The position numbers were made by a program, and so were the translations under genes. Positions 24,171-35,295 of a DNA stretch of 64,000 nucleotides are shown piece after piece (position 1 is the first letter of the stretch; every line of letters starts with the position of its first letter). Source of the stretch: Gadus chalcogrammus (taxonomy: Eukaryota; Chordata; Actinopteri; Gadiformes; Gadidae). The stretch spans positions 6,085,762 through 6,149,761 of the forward strand of contig NC_079412.1 of assembly GCF_026213295.1 (NCBI RefSeq). Reading direction: 5' to 3'. The notes beneath the pieces were generated by a model that worked only from the letters and a program-made list of their open reading frames with translations, was not told the origin of the DNA and searched no databases.

Positions 24171-24460
24171 CTTGGTGCAACCACTGCCTCTCCTCTCCCT
24201 CCTGCTGCTGGTGCCAGTTCACTGTTGGAGAAGAAATTGAGGATGGAAATGAGGGTTTTAAAAAGGCAAAGAAAGGTCCTCAAAGCGAAAGAGCGGCTAA
24301 TAAAAATGAATACTGAATATTACAGTTTTAAGATAGAAAAATTTAAAGACAATAAATGTTATGAACTACACAAATGTGTGTTGACTGATTTGACAAAGTG
24401 ATCCCTAAATGCCAGTCCACTCGGTTCCACACGGCCAAATTCATCGTCATGTTGATCACC

Positions 24461-24492
24461 ACCATCATCATCATCATCATCATCATCATCAC
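24461..24492. repeat. (ATC)n tract
   Basis: About ten ATC units. On the minus strand this codes the poly-Asp tail of the Harbinger transposase. It is also the insertion point of the LINE. Confidence 0.9.
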
Positions 24493-26502
24493 TGCAAGAC
24501 TCAAACAGCTTCGTTTGGAGAAGGAGGAGGCTTTCAAGAGTGGGGACAAGGATAGGTTCAGACTGGCGAAATACTCTTTTGGCAAGGAGATAAAGGAGGC
24601 AAAACGACAGTACTCTAAGAAGCTGGAACATCAATTTGCAGCCAATGACTCCTCGTCAGTCTGGAAAGGCCTTCAGGTGATCACAGGCTGCAAAACCAAA
24701 TCCCCCCACTCTATGGAAGATCTTAGACTGGCAAATGACCTGAACGACTTCTACTGCAGATTTGACAGACAATGGACTGGTCCTAACCCTGTCCCCACCA
24801 CAGCTATCACACCTACTCTTCCCAGCCTGGACATAGACACCACCCTCTCCAACAAAATGGTCCCAGACAGCCCTCTCCCCCCCATCACACCTCTCTCCAT
24901 TCAGGAGAGGGATGTCAACAAGCTGTTAAAAAGACAGAACCCCCGCAAAGCAGCTCGACCAGATGCTGTCTCTCCCTCCACAATAAGGTACTGTGCTGAC
25001 CAGCTGTCTCCAGTGTTCACAAACATCTTTAACACCTCACTGGCTGAATGTGTGGTACCTGCCTGCTTTAAAACATCCACCATCATCCCCGTTCCGAAAA
25101 AGCAGAGGATCTCAGGCCTTAATGACTACAGACCAGTCGCCCTGACCTCTGTGGTAATGAAGACCTTCGAGCGCCTCGTGCTGACCCACCTCAAGGCCAT
25201 CACCAACCATCTCCTTGACCCACTGCAGTTTGCCTACAGAGCCAACAGGTCTGTTGATGACGCAATCAACATGGGACTCCACTACATCCTCCAGCACCTT
25301 GATTCCCCCGGCACCTATGCCAGGATCCTGTTTGTTGATTTCAGCTCGGCATTTAAGCTCGCCCCAGCTCTCCTCCAAGACAAGCTAACACAGCTGAACG
25401 TGCCTGAGCCCACCTGCAGGTGGATCACTGACTTCCTGTCAGACAGGAAGCAGCGAGTGAGGCTGGGCAAGCTTGTCTCGGAGCCTCGGACCATCAGCAC
25501 TGGAGCCCCCCAAGGCTGTGTGCTCTCTCCTTTACTTTTCTCCCTCTACACCAACAACTGCACCTCCAGCCACCCCTCTGTCAAACTCATAAAATTTGCG
25601 GATGACACCACCCTCATTGGATTAATCTCAAATGGGGATGAGGCCGCCTACAGAAATGAAGTCGACAGCCTGGCTTTCTGGTGTAGCCAGAACCACCTGG
25701 AGCTGAATGCTTTAAAAACTGTAGAGATGGTAGCAGATTTCAGGAGGAGCCCAGCCCCAACCACCCCCCTCATCATGTGCGACTCCCCAGTTAACATGGT
25801 GGAGTCTTTCAGATTCCTGGGAACAGTCATGGCACAAGACCTAAGGTGGGCGGAGAACATCACCTCCAAAATCAAGAAGGCCCAGCAGAGGATGTTCTTC
25901 CTTCGACAGCTAAAGAGATTCAACATGCCGAAGAAAGTGATGGTGGAATTCTACACAGCCATCATTGAATCCATCCTCACCTCTTCAATAACCATCTGGT
26001 TCGCTGCCTCTACTGCGAAGGATAAAAGCCGACTGCAGCGGATCATTCGGTCAGCCGAGAAGGTAATCGGCTGCGACCTGCCGTCTCTTCTAGACCTGTT
26101 TCACTTAAGGACCAGCAAGAGAGCAGGGAAGATCATCGCTGATCCTTCTCATCCCGGTCACCACCTATTTCTGTGTCTCCCATCCGGCAGAAGGTTCCGG
26201 GCTATTAAGACCAAAACCTCTCGCCACTTGAACAGTTTTTTCCCCACGGCAGTTGGGCTCACAAACAAGCCCCCTGCATCACAATGACTCTGGGTTTACG
26301 TACTCAAACTAACTTGCCCTTCTATGCCCAATTATTTATTATTATCTTAAAAAACATTTGTCCTTTGTTCTTGTTTATGTTTTTTTGTTGTTATGTTATG
26401 TCTCATGTCTTATGCACCAACCACACCAAGTCAATTTCCTGTATGTGTGAATATATGTTATTTTAATATACCATTAAAATAATTCTGATTCTGATTCTGA
26501 TC
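24490..26502 (+). mobile_element. CR1/L2-like LINE, 5'-truncated, with open reverse transcriptase
   Basis: The frame running from the ATC tract to a stop at 26287 is uninterrupted for about 600 LINE-derived residues. It contains the polymerase motifs in order: LNDYRPVALTSVVMKTFERL, ILFVDFSSAF, STGAPQGCVLSPLLF, the active site KFADDTTLIGL and FRFLGTVMAQDLRW. The upstream endonuclease domain is missing. The 3' end is an (ATTCTG)n tail at 26480-26502. It lies in the acidic GAT repeat of the HARBI1-like gene. Confidence 0.85.
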
Positions 26503-28789
26503 ATCGTGGTCATCATCGTCATCTGGCTGTGGAATGTTCCTCTGCTTGCAGAGGTTGTGTAGAATGGCACACACAGTGATGACTGTGCTTGCCCTCTCTG
26601 GGGTGAGGCCGACGTTTCATCTGCCCAATTCCTCTCTCCACAACATTTCGTGTGCTATAACATATATGGAGGAAAACAGTGAACAATAATAAATATGGAT
26701 TCAACAAATAAAAGGCGTCAAAGAGCCAATACGATGTGTTTTACGCATAGGACTAAGCGTAATCACTCATGTTATACTTTAACTGTGCTCCCAGTGGTGG
26801 ATTGAGGTAGGGTGTCAAGAGCCAAGTCTTGCAGGGATAGCCACTGTCACCCAGCAAGTGACACCCAACTGGTACATGGTGCCTCTCAAAAAGCTGCCTC
26901 AGACCGCTCTCCATTAAAATGCGCAAATCATGTGTAGCTCCAGGCCACTTTGCAACAACATCCAGTATGTTAAAATTTGCATCAAAAACAACCTGCGTGT
27001 TGAAGAAATGCACTTTCTTCCTATTGACGAACACGTCCTCATCATTTGATGGCGCGATTATTTTTATGTGCGTCCCGTCAATGACACCGACCACACCGGG
27101 CATACCTGCAATTGCCATGAAGTTGGCTTTGATCCTGTGTAATTGTTGAATGTCCAAAGGAAACCGGATAAACTGTTGGATAATATGTGGTCTAGAGAGC
27201 ACGTTGATAGTTTGGTTTATGACACGGCTGGCTGACTGGTTGCGATATTCCTAAATCGTCGGCATTGCAAAGTTGCATTTTCCCTGTTGCTAAATAACGT
27301 AGTGTTGCCAAACATTTTATTTCGGGACAAATCGGATGTTCCTGTTAGTCGGGTTATTGCATCCCGCACTTACTCCACAACAAGTTTAATACCCTCACGA
27401 TTTAGCCTATATCTCTTCATTAACTCACGGTCTTCCATTGTCTCAAACATTTCGTCTCGCAGCCATTTTACAATCCTTTGTGAATAGGTCTTACTGAGTT
27501 AGGAGTCCTCTTGAGGACTTTTAGGCCTAAACTACTTTGTGAATTGCTCTTAGTGAAAAAAGTTAGGAGTCCTAAATTCAAGAGTGACACGCCCATTATT
27601 TTTAGGAGTTACTCCTAAATTCGCTACCTACCGTATTGGTCCGAATATAAGACAGCCTTTTTTCCCCTCGAAATAGGTCAGAAAAAGTCGGGTTGTCTTA
27701 TATTCGGGGTCTAGTATTCAGAGCGCAGTTTCTCTTCTTCGGCGCTCCATTTAAATGTCAATACACATTCGCGGCCCCACATGGCGCCAAAAATTTGTTC
27801 CGGACGGTGGGAAGAAGTAGTCCAGCGTCCTTAACAACCAGCCCGTTACCGGTGTTTAAAGATGGAAAGACAGGCTGACCATTTAGAGACAAGTGGCTCA
27901 AGTCAATAAACAGCGGAGGAGCTATGATGCCAATTTCAAAAAAATGGTCGTCAATAACGCAGAGTCAACTAACTGCCAAGCTGCCAAGAAATTCGGGGTC
28001 ACGGAGTGTAATGCAAGAAGATGGCGAGCACAAAAACAACGTCTAAAAGATGCCAACAGTCAGCGCAAATCCTACCGTGGTCGTTTCATTGAGGTTGACC
28101 GGAGAGTTTTTGAATATGTCAGGGAAAGAAGAAGTGAGGGAATGCCCATTACCAGAGCTGTCATCCAGCTTAAGGCCCGGGAAATCGCCAGAGAGCTCAA
28201 CATCACTGGATTTAAAGCCAGCCTCGGCTGGTGTCGTAGGATGATGCGGCGTAATGGACCGTCACTGAGACGGAGAACGAGTTTGGCCCAACACCTGCCA
28301 TCAGACTTCGGAGAGAAGCTGCTTTCGTTTCAGCGCTTTGTTATTAACCTGAGGAAGAAGCACTCCTACCCAGCTGGATCAGATCGGCAATGCTGATCAG
28401 AAACCCGTTTATTTCGACATGCCAACATCGGTGACGGTAAATAGAAAGGGAGAAAAGTCTGTTGGTGAAATCAACGGGCAACGAGAAGAGCCGCGTCACT
28501 GTCATGTTGACATGTCTCGCTGATGGCAGCAAACTCCCCCTGTGTGTCATTCTGAAGCGTAAGACAGTGCCAAAGGACCCAATGCCAGCTGGCATTATTG
28601 TGCGCGCCCAGGAGAAGGGCTGGATGGAGACGGGGCTTGTAGTGGACTGGCTAAAGGTTGTGTGGGGCGCACGCTACGGGGGACTGAGGAAGAGGAAGAA
28701 CATGCTTGTTTTGGATGCATTCCGCGGACATCTGACTGAGCCCGTGAAAAGTCAGGTGCCAGTAATGAACGGTAATCTTGTGATCATAC

Positions 28790-29564
28790 TAGGGCTGTCA
28801 CTTTTTATTCGAAGTTCGAATATTCGCTCGAAGGTGGGGTGAAAAGTTCGAATTCGAAGTGTAATTCTCCATTCGAACTGTAAAAATGCGCTATAAAGAA
28901 GAGAGCGGCGAGTGGCTTTTCCTCAATAAAGCGGCCCTCCTGGATCCCCGCTTCTCCCGGTTAGTCCACCTTTCCCCTGCACAGAAACATCTCGTGACTG
29001 AAAGCCTCTCATTGAAACGGAGACCGACACTGATCGCACACGACAGGGAGAAAAGTCCGCTGCTGCGCTGGGCGTGATGGGCAGCCTGTTTGGGGACTTA
29101 TACAGCACGGGTGACAGAAGCAGCTGCAGCGGTAACGGAGAGCTGCGAGACTACTTGTAATTTTCTTTCCGTAAGGAATAAAAAGAGCAGCATGCCGTGT
29201 TGGAGGTCGGCCTCACAGATTGTTCGTTTATATAGGCTGTGTGTGCCATGGACGACATGCGCTCCGCGCAGTTATTGTTAATGCGTAAAAGACAGCCGCA
29301 CTTGTGTGTCGGAGCTTCCTCTTGTTGTGTTTACAAATGTGTTATCAAAGATGTGTTTTTATCCTGTGCTGTTATGAATTCAGTAGGTATACGTGATTTC
29401 CACAAGAAATAAAAAGAAACACGACAACAGTCGTTTTCGTGTTTCTTTTTTTTTTAATAGTTCTATGGGGGGGGGGGGGGGGGGGGGGGGTCGAATGTAT
29501 TCGAATTAATTATGGACATTCGAAATTCGTTCGAATTTCATTTTTGGAAAAAGTGACAGCCCTA
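28790..29564. mobile_element. hAT element, 775 bp, 8-bp TSD GATCATAC
   Basis: The ends TAGGGCTGTCAC and GTGACAGCCCTA are inverted repeats, flanked by GATCATAC at 28782-28789 and 29565-29572. It keeps a small piece of a ZBED-like gene (LLDPRFSRLVHLSPAQKH, 28936-29000) and a run of over 20 G at 29467-29490. Subterminal TTCGAA repeats are typical of this group. It splits the Tigger transposase after NGNLVII. Confidence 0.95.
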
Positions 29565-29727
29565 GATCATACCAGGGGGAATGACAAGCCAGCTACAGGA
29601 GTTGGACGTAGTTGGAAACAAGCCTTTCAAGGATAACCTGCGAAAGAAATACACAGAGTGGCTCCTGTCTGGCAACCACGCACTCACACCGACCGGGAAA
29701 ATACAGAAGTCGTCAGTCCGTCTACTG

Positions 29728-30200
29728 TGGGTTACGTATTTTAAGAACATAAGCTGCCCCCACATAGCCTCTAGGAAGCAGATTCAAACACACAAGCTGT
29801 ATTACCCTCACATAGCCACTAGGAAGCAGGACCGAACATATAAGCCGTAAGTACTGTACATAGCCACAAGGGGAGCAGGACCTTACTGAAGGCTGCTCCA
29901 TCCACAGAAGGCAGCACCTTAGATAGGTGAGGAAGCCGAGGCTAATATGTCACACCGGCCACGCCCACTTCACATAGGCCATGCCTGCTTTACCATCAAT
30001 CTCGACAGAGAGGTTGGAGCTCAGAAACTTTCGGTAGCTCAGACTTGCGGGTTAGAGTTTTGATCAGCTGGGAGTCGCTCAGCACGTGTTCGACACAATT
30101 CCCCTCCTTTTGCTCCGTAGTTACCATACCGAAATACTTTGACAAATAAAGTGAGTTAAAAGCGATCCGGATTGGACTACTTTCTTCGAAGAACTCAGCA
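29728..30200 (+). mobile_element. LTR copy A of a ~470-bp LTR family
   Basis: This copy starts GGTTACGTATTTTAAGAAC and ends TCTTCGAAGAACTCAGCA. It matches copies at 38207-38659 and 48254-49432. It carries an AATAAAG signal near 30145. No retroviral genes are adjacent, so it is a solo LTR. It interrupts the Tigger transposase after RLL; the target duplication is not clear. Confidence 0.8.
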
Positions 30201-30836
30201 AGTGTGAATGGATCCTGCATGCATGGGATGCTGTTCCCTCACAGAGCATCATCCATGGCTTTAAAAAATGTTGCATCTCAAATGCATTGGACGGCAGCGA
30301 GGATGACGTGCTTTGGGAGGAGCCGGTGGAAGCGGAGCAGCTGGGGAGCGATGACGGCGAGAGCAAACAAAGCGGGGCAGACGTGTGTGAGGGATAGAGA
30401 CATCGGAGAAGTTTGGCAAATTTTAGTTAAGTTTAGTTAAATGTGTGGCCTGTATTTTCTGTTATTTAAAAATGGTCACAATGTTGCTTTATTATTGCTT
30501 ATTAATTTTGAATCATACTGTACATATTTTGCCTCGAAAGTGACGCGGCCTTTACCGGCATTATTATTATTGTCATTAATATATATATAACAAGTGTTTA
30601 ATTCATTGTGTTTTTAATATTATTTTAGTTCTTTGTTTGGCAAATCTAGTCTGCAAATCTTGGGGGGGGTCGTCTTATAATCAGGGTCGTCTTATGTTCG
30701 GACCAATACGGTACTTTTAGCCCTAAGATCCTTTGTGAATACGGCCCCAGAACTGGTAAAGAGTCAGTTTTAGATCTAACATTTATGTCAAGTAGATTAG
30801 CCCCAAGGTGTGAGTGAGAGAGTGAGGTATGTTCAG

Positions 30837-31223
30837 CGAGGTTCGTGGTATGCCCCCCTGATGGTTCTTATCGCTTCTGTATAGATTACAGGAGGTTAAA
30901 TACAGAGACCCCATTGGACACTTATCCAATGCCAATTATTCATGAGATTCTGGACTCTTTGCATGGGGCGAGTTACTTCAGCACTTTGGCTCTCCAGTAT
31001 GGGTATTGGCAAGTGGCTATGTGTCCTGAAAGCAAGGCTAAGACCGCCGTCATCACACCCATGGGGCTATATCATTTGAAAGTCATGCCCTTTGGGTTGA
31101 AGAATGCTGCTGCTACATTTCAGCGGTTGATGGAAACAGTGCTGGGTGAGTTAAGAGGGCGTGTCTGTCTGGTGTACATTGATGACATCACAATATATTC
31201 CCCCAATCACCAACAGCACCTTA
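30837..31223 (+). pseudogene. Gypsy-type pol, reverse transcriptase part 1
   Basis: The frame encodes the Gypsy (Ty3-type) polymerase: [56 protein letters not shown] and the active site [11 protein letters not shown]. It stops at a Harbinger insertion at 31224 and continues at 37629. The N-terminal part of pol and the 5' LTR are absent. The Asp of the usual TLDLQ motif reads Ala (TLALQ), which removes one catalytic residue. Confidence 0.85.
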
Positions 31224-31247
31224 AGCCCAGTTCAGACCAAAGATTCA

Positions 31248-31348
31248 CCTTGCAACGGCTTGCAACGGCTTGCAACGGCTTGCAACGGCTTGCAACGGCT
31301 TGCAACGGCTTGCAACGCCTTGCAACGCCTTGCAACGCCTTGCAACGC
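31248..31348. repeat. Subterminal 10-bp repeats (TGCAACGGCT) of the Harbinger
   Basis: About nine head-to-tail 10-mers (TGCAACGGCT, later TGCAACGCCT) lie just inside the left end. The right end holds scattered copies (CTTGCAACGG near 37525-37605). Such repeats are plausible binding sites for the Myb/MADF partner or the transposase. Confidence 0.85.
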
Positions 31349-31954
31349 GACGGGCTGCGACGTTCTAAAACTGGGCAGTTCACACTGGCTGCAACGCGCT
31401 GCGACGCTAGGTGGTTTCCATAGCCACTGTGAACGCTCTGGCACAGCTGAGAGCCGCAACATCATCATTTGCGTAGGTTAGGTTAGATTAGTTAGGTTTG
31501 CGATTAGTTAGGTTTGCAAATAGTTTTATTTTACTTGAGAGTAGGCTAGAGTTACTATGTCTTGTCATTCTCCACTACATCTGCATTGGAGTAAATAGCT
31601 GGAGCTTACAGTTAGTTTAGATTACCCGTTGTTGGATACATTGCATTTTCCGGTCATTTGTCGTCCTCATATCTGTATGTGCACACAATTATTCATGTCT
31701 GCGATCATCACAGAGTCCACAAGCAATGCAGGTCGCAATCAACGATGCCACAATCAATCTAGCGCACCGTCGAATTCTGCGCCCACACTGTAAATGCAGG
31801 AAAAATGAGACAAACCCCAACCAAATCTTTTCAGGTAATTTGTCGTCCTCATATCTGTATTTGGACACAATTATTCGTCGTAGAATTCAGCAAGATTAAA
31901 AGTGCAAATACATCAACAAAATTCATATAAATTGGCAACCTTGTGTGGTTGTTC

Positions 31955-32280
31955 AAGACACACTGAAGGCATGATGCCACCATAGGTTTGCAGAGAACTA
32001 TATACAATATGCACACTGAAGGCATGATGCCACCATAGGTTTGCAGAGAACTACATACAATATGCACAGTGAAGGCATGATGCCACCATAGGTTTGCAGG
32101 GAACTATATACAATATGCACACTGAAGGCATGATGCCACCATAGGTTTGCAGATAACTATATACAATATGCACACTGAAGGCATGATGCCACCATATAGG
32201 TTTGCAGAGAACTATATACAATATGCACACTGAAGGCATGATGAACTATATACAATACAACTATATACAATATGCACACT
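31955..32280. repeat. 53-bp minisatellite, about 6 units
   Basis: Units contain GAAGGCATGATGCCACCATA and GAACTATATACAATATGCAC. They start at 31965, 32018, 32071, 32124, 32177 and 32232, a 53-bp period with one 55-bp step. The last unit is rearranged. Confidence 0.95.
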
Positions 32281-32795
32281 TGAAAGGGGTGTGGTGGTTG
32301 TGAGGGCCGCTGAAACCCCAGTGTCCATCCTCACGGGAAGGGGGGGGGTGGGGGGTTGTGATGAGGGTTGTGAGGGTCGCTGAAAGACAGTGTCCATCCT
32401 CACGGGAAGGGGGGGTGGTGGCAGGGCCGGCGATCGGCATAGGCGAGCTAGGCGACCGCCTAGGGCGACAAATGCGTTGGGGGCGCCCTCTGGTGGCGCC
32501 CTTAATCAGTCAATTAAAATATACGACGCGAACGGAGAAGGGAGGGGGCGCGGGAGCAATCGCCAGGGCGGCCCGAAACCGTCACCGTAGCACCCCCCCC
32601 CCCCCTGCTCGGAAGACCTCAACTTAAAGACCTATCCGCCTAGGGCGCCGAAACGGCCAGCGCCGGCCCTGGGTGGTGGGGGTTGTGAGGGCCGCTGAAA
32701 CCCCAGTGTCCATCCTCACGGGAAGGGGTGGGGGGTGGTGATTAGGGTTGTGAGGGTCGCTGAAAGACAGTGTCCATCCTCACGGGAAGGGGGGG
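32281..32795. repeat. Degenerate minisatellite (CAGTGTCCATCCTCACGGGA), four units
   Basis: Four units end in CAGTGTCCATCCTCACGGGA plus a G run. A 250-bp MITE (32422-32671) separates the second and third. Alternate units carry GCTGAAACCCC or GCTGAAAGA. Confidence 0.85.
32422..32671. mobile_element. hAT MITE, 250 bp, TSD GGTGGTGG
   Basis: The ends CAGGGCCGGCG and CGCCGGCCCTG are inverted repeats. GGTGGTGG flanks both sides (32414-32421 and 32672-32679). Inner inverted segments CCGCCTAGGGCG recur. The target lies in GT-rich satellite, so the duplication is supported but not unique. Confidence 0.85.
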
Positions 32796-32929
32796 AGAAA
32801 TCCATAAAATCAGCACCTCGAGATGAAAATTAGGCGAAGGTAAGAGAAGGGGCGAATTCAAATTTGCAATAACCAATTAAATATCTAAAAATGAATAAAA
32901 CAAATTTAGAGATTAATATAAAATGGCCG

Positions 32930-33300
32930 AATTCAAAGTGACTGATATGTTTGGGGGTAATAATAGGTGTGAGAGGCTTGGGGGGGGGGGGGGGGGCTTG
33001 CATGTCTCTATCTTTAAGTGTAGCCTGGTAGCAGGCTTCCTCCAGCTGGTGCTCTAAATCGAATAAAATATTTGGGTCCTTGATTCGCATCATTTTCATC
33101 TCGAGGTTCCTACAAAAGACTGACATTGTGTCCTCCTCCCTCTGTTCCGTCCCGTTTCTAAGAAAATTGCCAACTGCAGTTAGGACCTCATCTTCTTGCT
33201 TTTCTGTTTGCCTTTCTTTTACCGCCTGTGACAGAACGATTAGACGCCTGCGTCTGAACCTGAGGGACAAGGCAGGTGCTGCCTTGTCCCTCAGGTTCAC
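32930..33300 (-). pseudogene. C-terminal exon of the MADF-type Harbinger protein
   Basis: The frame has a helical segment (LTAVGNFLRNGTEQREEDTM, then VFCRNLEMKMMRIKDPNILF) and a coiled end (DLEHQLEEACYQATLKDR), as in the C-termini of MADF/BESS partner proteins. A perfect hairpin at its start (33254-33298) may have altered the sequence. It belongs with the MADF exons at 37364 and 34974. Confidence 0.6.
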
Positions 33301-33429
33301 TGCTCTCCTCTACTTCCACGTCCTCTTCCACGTCCTCTTCCTCGTCCAGTCCCTCCACATCATTCTCTCTTTCAACAATCTCTAAAAGAAAAATAATATA
33401 TATAATAATATATCAATACAAATGACACA

Positions 33430-33663
33430 TTATTAATCGCCTGCACCGTGCTGCACAATGTCCTACGTGACCAGTGTGGTGATGGCTACACCCAGCTTCC
33501 CAGCGAGCGGGATGGCCCTGGTGAACATGGTCCAACCCTTGCCCAGGCTGCACTACCACGCAGCACAAACACCACTCTGCAGGCTAAGAGGAACAGAGAC
33601 ATCCTCTGCAAATACATGTGCTCAGACGCTGGTGCTGTAGCATGGCAGTGGGACAAAATTTAA
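33430..33663 (+). pseudogene. HARBI1-like transposase, last exon
   Basis: The frame LIACTVLHNVLRDQCGDGYT leads to NRDILCKYMCSDAGAVAWQW, matching the end of HARBI1-like proteins (VLHN, then a short region ending in an aromatic AVAWQ). The catalytic exons are missing, so only the tail survives. Confidence 0.7.
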
Positions 33664-33754
33664 TCATGTGTGTGGGTGTAATTAATAATCAAGCTGTATT
33701 ATATTCAATTGTTTTATATTTCATATTCCAGCACAGATCAATTGTATATAGTTG

Positions 33755-34524
33755 TGTGGGGAAAAACGATCTGTCTAGTTACTGGACCAGATGAAATGAG
33801 ACGGAGAGGTAATAAAGTCTGTCGGCACGAGGACCTTGGATTTATTAAGTAAAGTGGCAACGGTTATACAGAGTCATAAAGCGTGAGGAATCGAATATGT
33901 CCAAGTCCCTAATCAGCGCTGGTGGTTCGTCCGGAGCTTCGCCTCCGTGGAAGATCTGCTTCAGAAGAAGGGGAAGAGTCCCTGTGTGGTACAGTTTTTA
34001 TGCTGTATCCTCCTCTCGATGAGGTGTGTGCTTTTGAGGTGTGTCTGGTTCTGTGTGTTTTGCTTGGTCTTGGCTCCCAGGCCCTGAGAGAGCTTCGTAA
34101 CGGGGGAGAGTTCCTCGTGTCTCCGGTGTGATAAATTAAAACGGGGAGTGCCCCCCCAAAATGTCTCGTGTGTGATAATTTAATGTGGCTCTCAGGCCCC
34201 TGGTGTGGGCAGGGGTATCTCTTGGTTCCTCCTAACGGGGAAGAGCTCTCAATATGTCTCCTGTGTGATAAATTAATGTGGCTCTCCCGTTCTTGAGGAT
34301 GACTGGTGCATTGTCTGAGTGTCCACCATCTGCCAGCCTGGGAGATGGGGCCTTCAGCTCCGGCCTTGACCTGACTATATATTATCATGTTTGTGTTCGT
34401 TGGGTTAGAGCAAGAGTTGACTATATTGTAATGTGTCCATGTGATGTGCTCATCAGGCTAGGGTAGGAGTTAGCTATATTTATAATGTACATGTGATGTA
34501 CTCAGCAGGTTATTTTTCCCAACA
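33755..34524 (-). mobile_element. Solo LTR of an endogenous retrovirus, TSD GTTG
   Basis: On the minus strand the LTR begins TGTTGGGAAAAATAACCTGC and ends with TTTTTCCCCACA. GTTG flanks it at 33751-33754 and 34525-34528. It is similar over its length to the 5' LTR at 59611-60248 (shared polyadenylation region and U5, and the repeated CACAGGAGACAT-type units). A solo LTR forms by recombination between the two LTRs of a provirus. Confidence 0.9.
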
Positions 34525-35295
34525 GTTGTATGTAGCCTATTCTATTATCCATCTCCAAGTAGTAGTTGAGCCGATTGTAAACAAAGACAGATAAAACTGA
34601 AATTTAACTAACAGGAAATGCAATGTATCCAACAACGGGTAATTTAAACAAACTGTAAACTCCAGCTATTTACTCCAATCCAGATGTAGTGGAGAATGAC
34701 AAGACACAGTAACTCTAGCCTACTCTTGATACCTAGGCCCATATATGTGTTAATGTTAATTAATATGTGTGATAAGTTTTACTTTAAATAAATACCTTTT
34801 CACCCACGTTGGACGAAGAAGCTCTCTTCCTGATATATGGCTCCAGGAAAGAGAGCCTCCTTCGTACCCAGTCCTGCCTGCCAGTTCTCCCACCGGCACT
34901 CCCTGATGCTGGTGCCTTGCTGTACCTGTTGTACTGTGTCCGGAGGGAGTGGATCTTCTTGCCCACCTCTTTTTCTGAAAAAAGACAGTAGCCTAATGTT
35001 AGCAAAAAAACATTGCACATTTTAAACTAAAGATTATTTTATAATCACCTTTGACCCCACAAAGCATTAGCGGATGGAGTAGGCCTATTACCAGCAGTAA
35101 ATATTTATTTATTAAGCCTACCCGCTTTCCAATAGGCATTTTTAGCCCCTTGTTTTTACACAGGAAAAATACAGATAAAGATACTGAGATACCGTTGGGA
35201 ACCGTTGGTCCCGTTAAAATAACTGTAAATCAGCTCGAGCCTGACGTTATCTACAATCGTTATCTACAATCGTTCTTCAGAAACAAAGATAAATA

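Larger units (their letters stand above)
22995..24313 (+). pseudogene. Harbinger Myb/SANT-like (NAIF1-type) partner gene, interrupted
   Basis: Exon 1 (22995 to about 23285) encodes the Myb/SANT-like domain: RKANWSQDQLLLLAQLVLE, then REAWEEICVNINASFP and VKRWYALQSQ. A second exon near 23390-23555 (TEIEFVGGGSAPKLL to ELLKAIE) is followed by the Rex3 fragment. The C-terminal part (24220-24313) keeps a coiled-coil LLEKKLRMEMRVLKRQRKV. Between them (23960-24170) lies a Ser/Leu-rich repeat with a 33-bp period. The gene is inactive through the LINE insertion and frame changes. Confidence 0.7.
24380..27487 (-). pseudogene. HARBI1-like transposase of the second Harbinger
   Basis: N-terminal codons (MEDRELMKRYRLNREGIKLV, 27470-27380) lead to the nuclease core at 27202-26753 with Asp in VGVIDGTHIKI and Asp in LLGDSGYPCKTW. 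The next exon has VVERGIGQMKRR with the catalytic Glu (about 26640), then a deletion and frame change before ITVCAILHNLCKQRN. The acidic tail (poly-Asp, GAT repeats) is cut by a LINE and resumes at 24470 to 24380 (EFGRVEPSGLAFRDHF). A stop near 27240 and the deletion make it inactive. Confidence 0.8.
27893..30400 (+). pseudogene. pogo/Tigger (POGK-like) transposase, interrupted
   Basis: The N-terminal helix-turn-helix (FKKMVVNNAESTNCQAAKKF to RRWRAQKQ) is followed by a CENP-B-type domain (RRVFEYVRERRSEGMPITRA to LGWCRRMMRRNG). A frameshift near 28370 precedes the DDE domain: PVYFDMPTS, LTCLADGSKLPLCVILKRK and the Asp of MLVLDAFRGHLT. The third acidic position region (SQLQELDVVGNKPFKD) resumes after the hAT. 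The acidic C-terminus (SEDDVLWEEP) follows the LTR. Confidence 0.8.
27631..30711 (+). mobile_element. pogo/Tigger transposon with TA target, carrying two insertions
   Basis: The ends CCGTATTGGTCCGAAYATAAGAC are inverted repeats flanked by TA (27629-27630 and 30712-30713). It contains a pogo-type transposase on the plus strand, broken by a hAT (28790-29564) and an LTR (29728-30200). It lies within the terminal region of the second Harbinger. Confidence 0.9.
22950..30746. mobile_element. Second PIF/Harbinger, heavily invaded
   Basis: Convergent genes define it: a Myb/SANT-like protein on the plus strand (22995-24313) and a HARBI1-like transposase on the minus strand (27487 to 24380). The right terminus is the Harbinger-type GGGGCCGTATTCACAAAGG, read on the minus strand at about 30728-30746; it became separated from the gene by a Tigger insertion (27631-30711). 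No left terminus is found. Rex3, a CR1/L2-like LINE, Tigger, a hAT and an LTR are nested inside. Confidence 0.75.

Noticed and set aside
31955..32280. CRISPR-like or satellite gene cluster (53-bp units)
   Set aside because: There are no variable spacers; it is a plain minisatellite.
33909..34388. Protein on the minus strand (159 codons)
   Set aside because: It lies wholly in the solo retroviral LTR and follows its tandem units; no domain.
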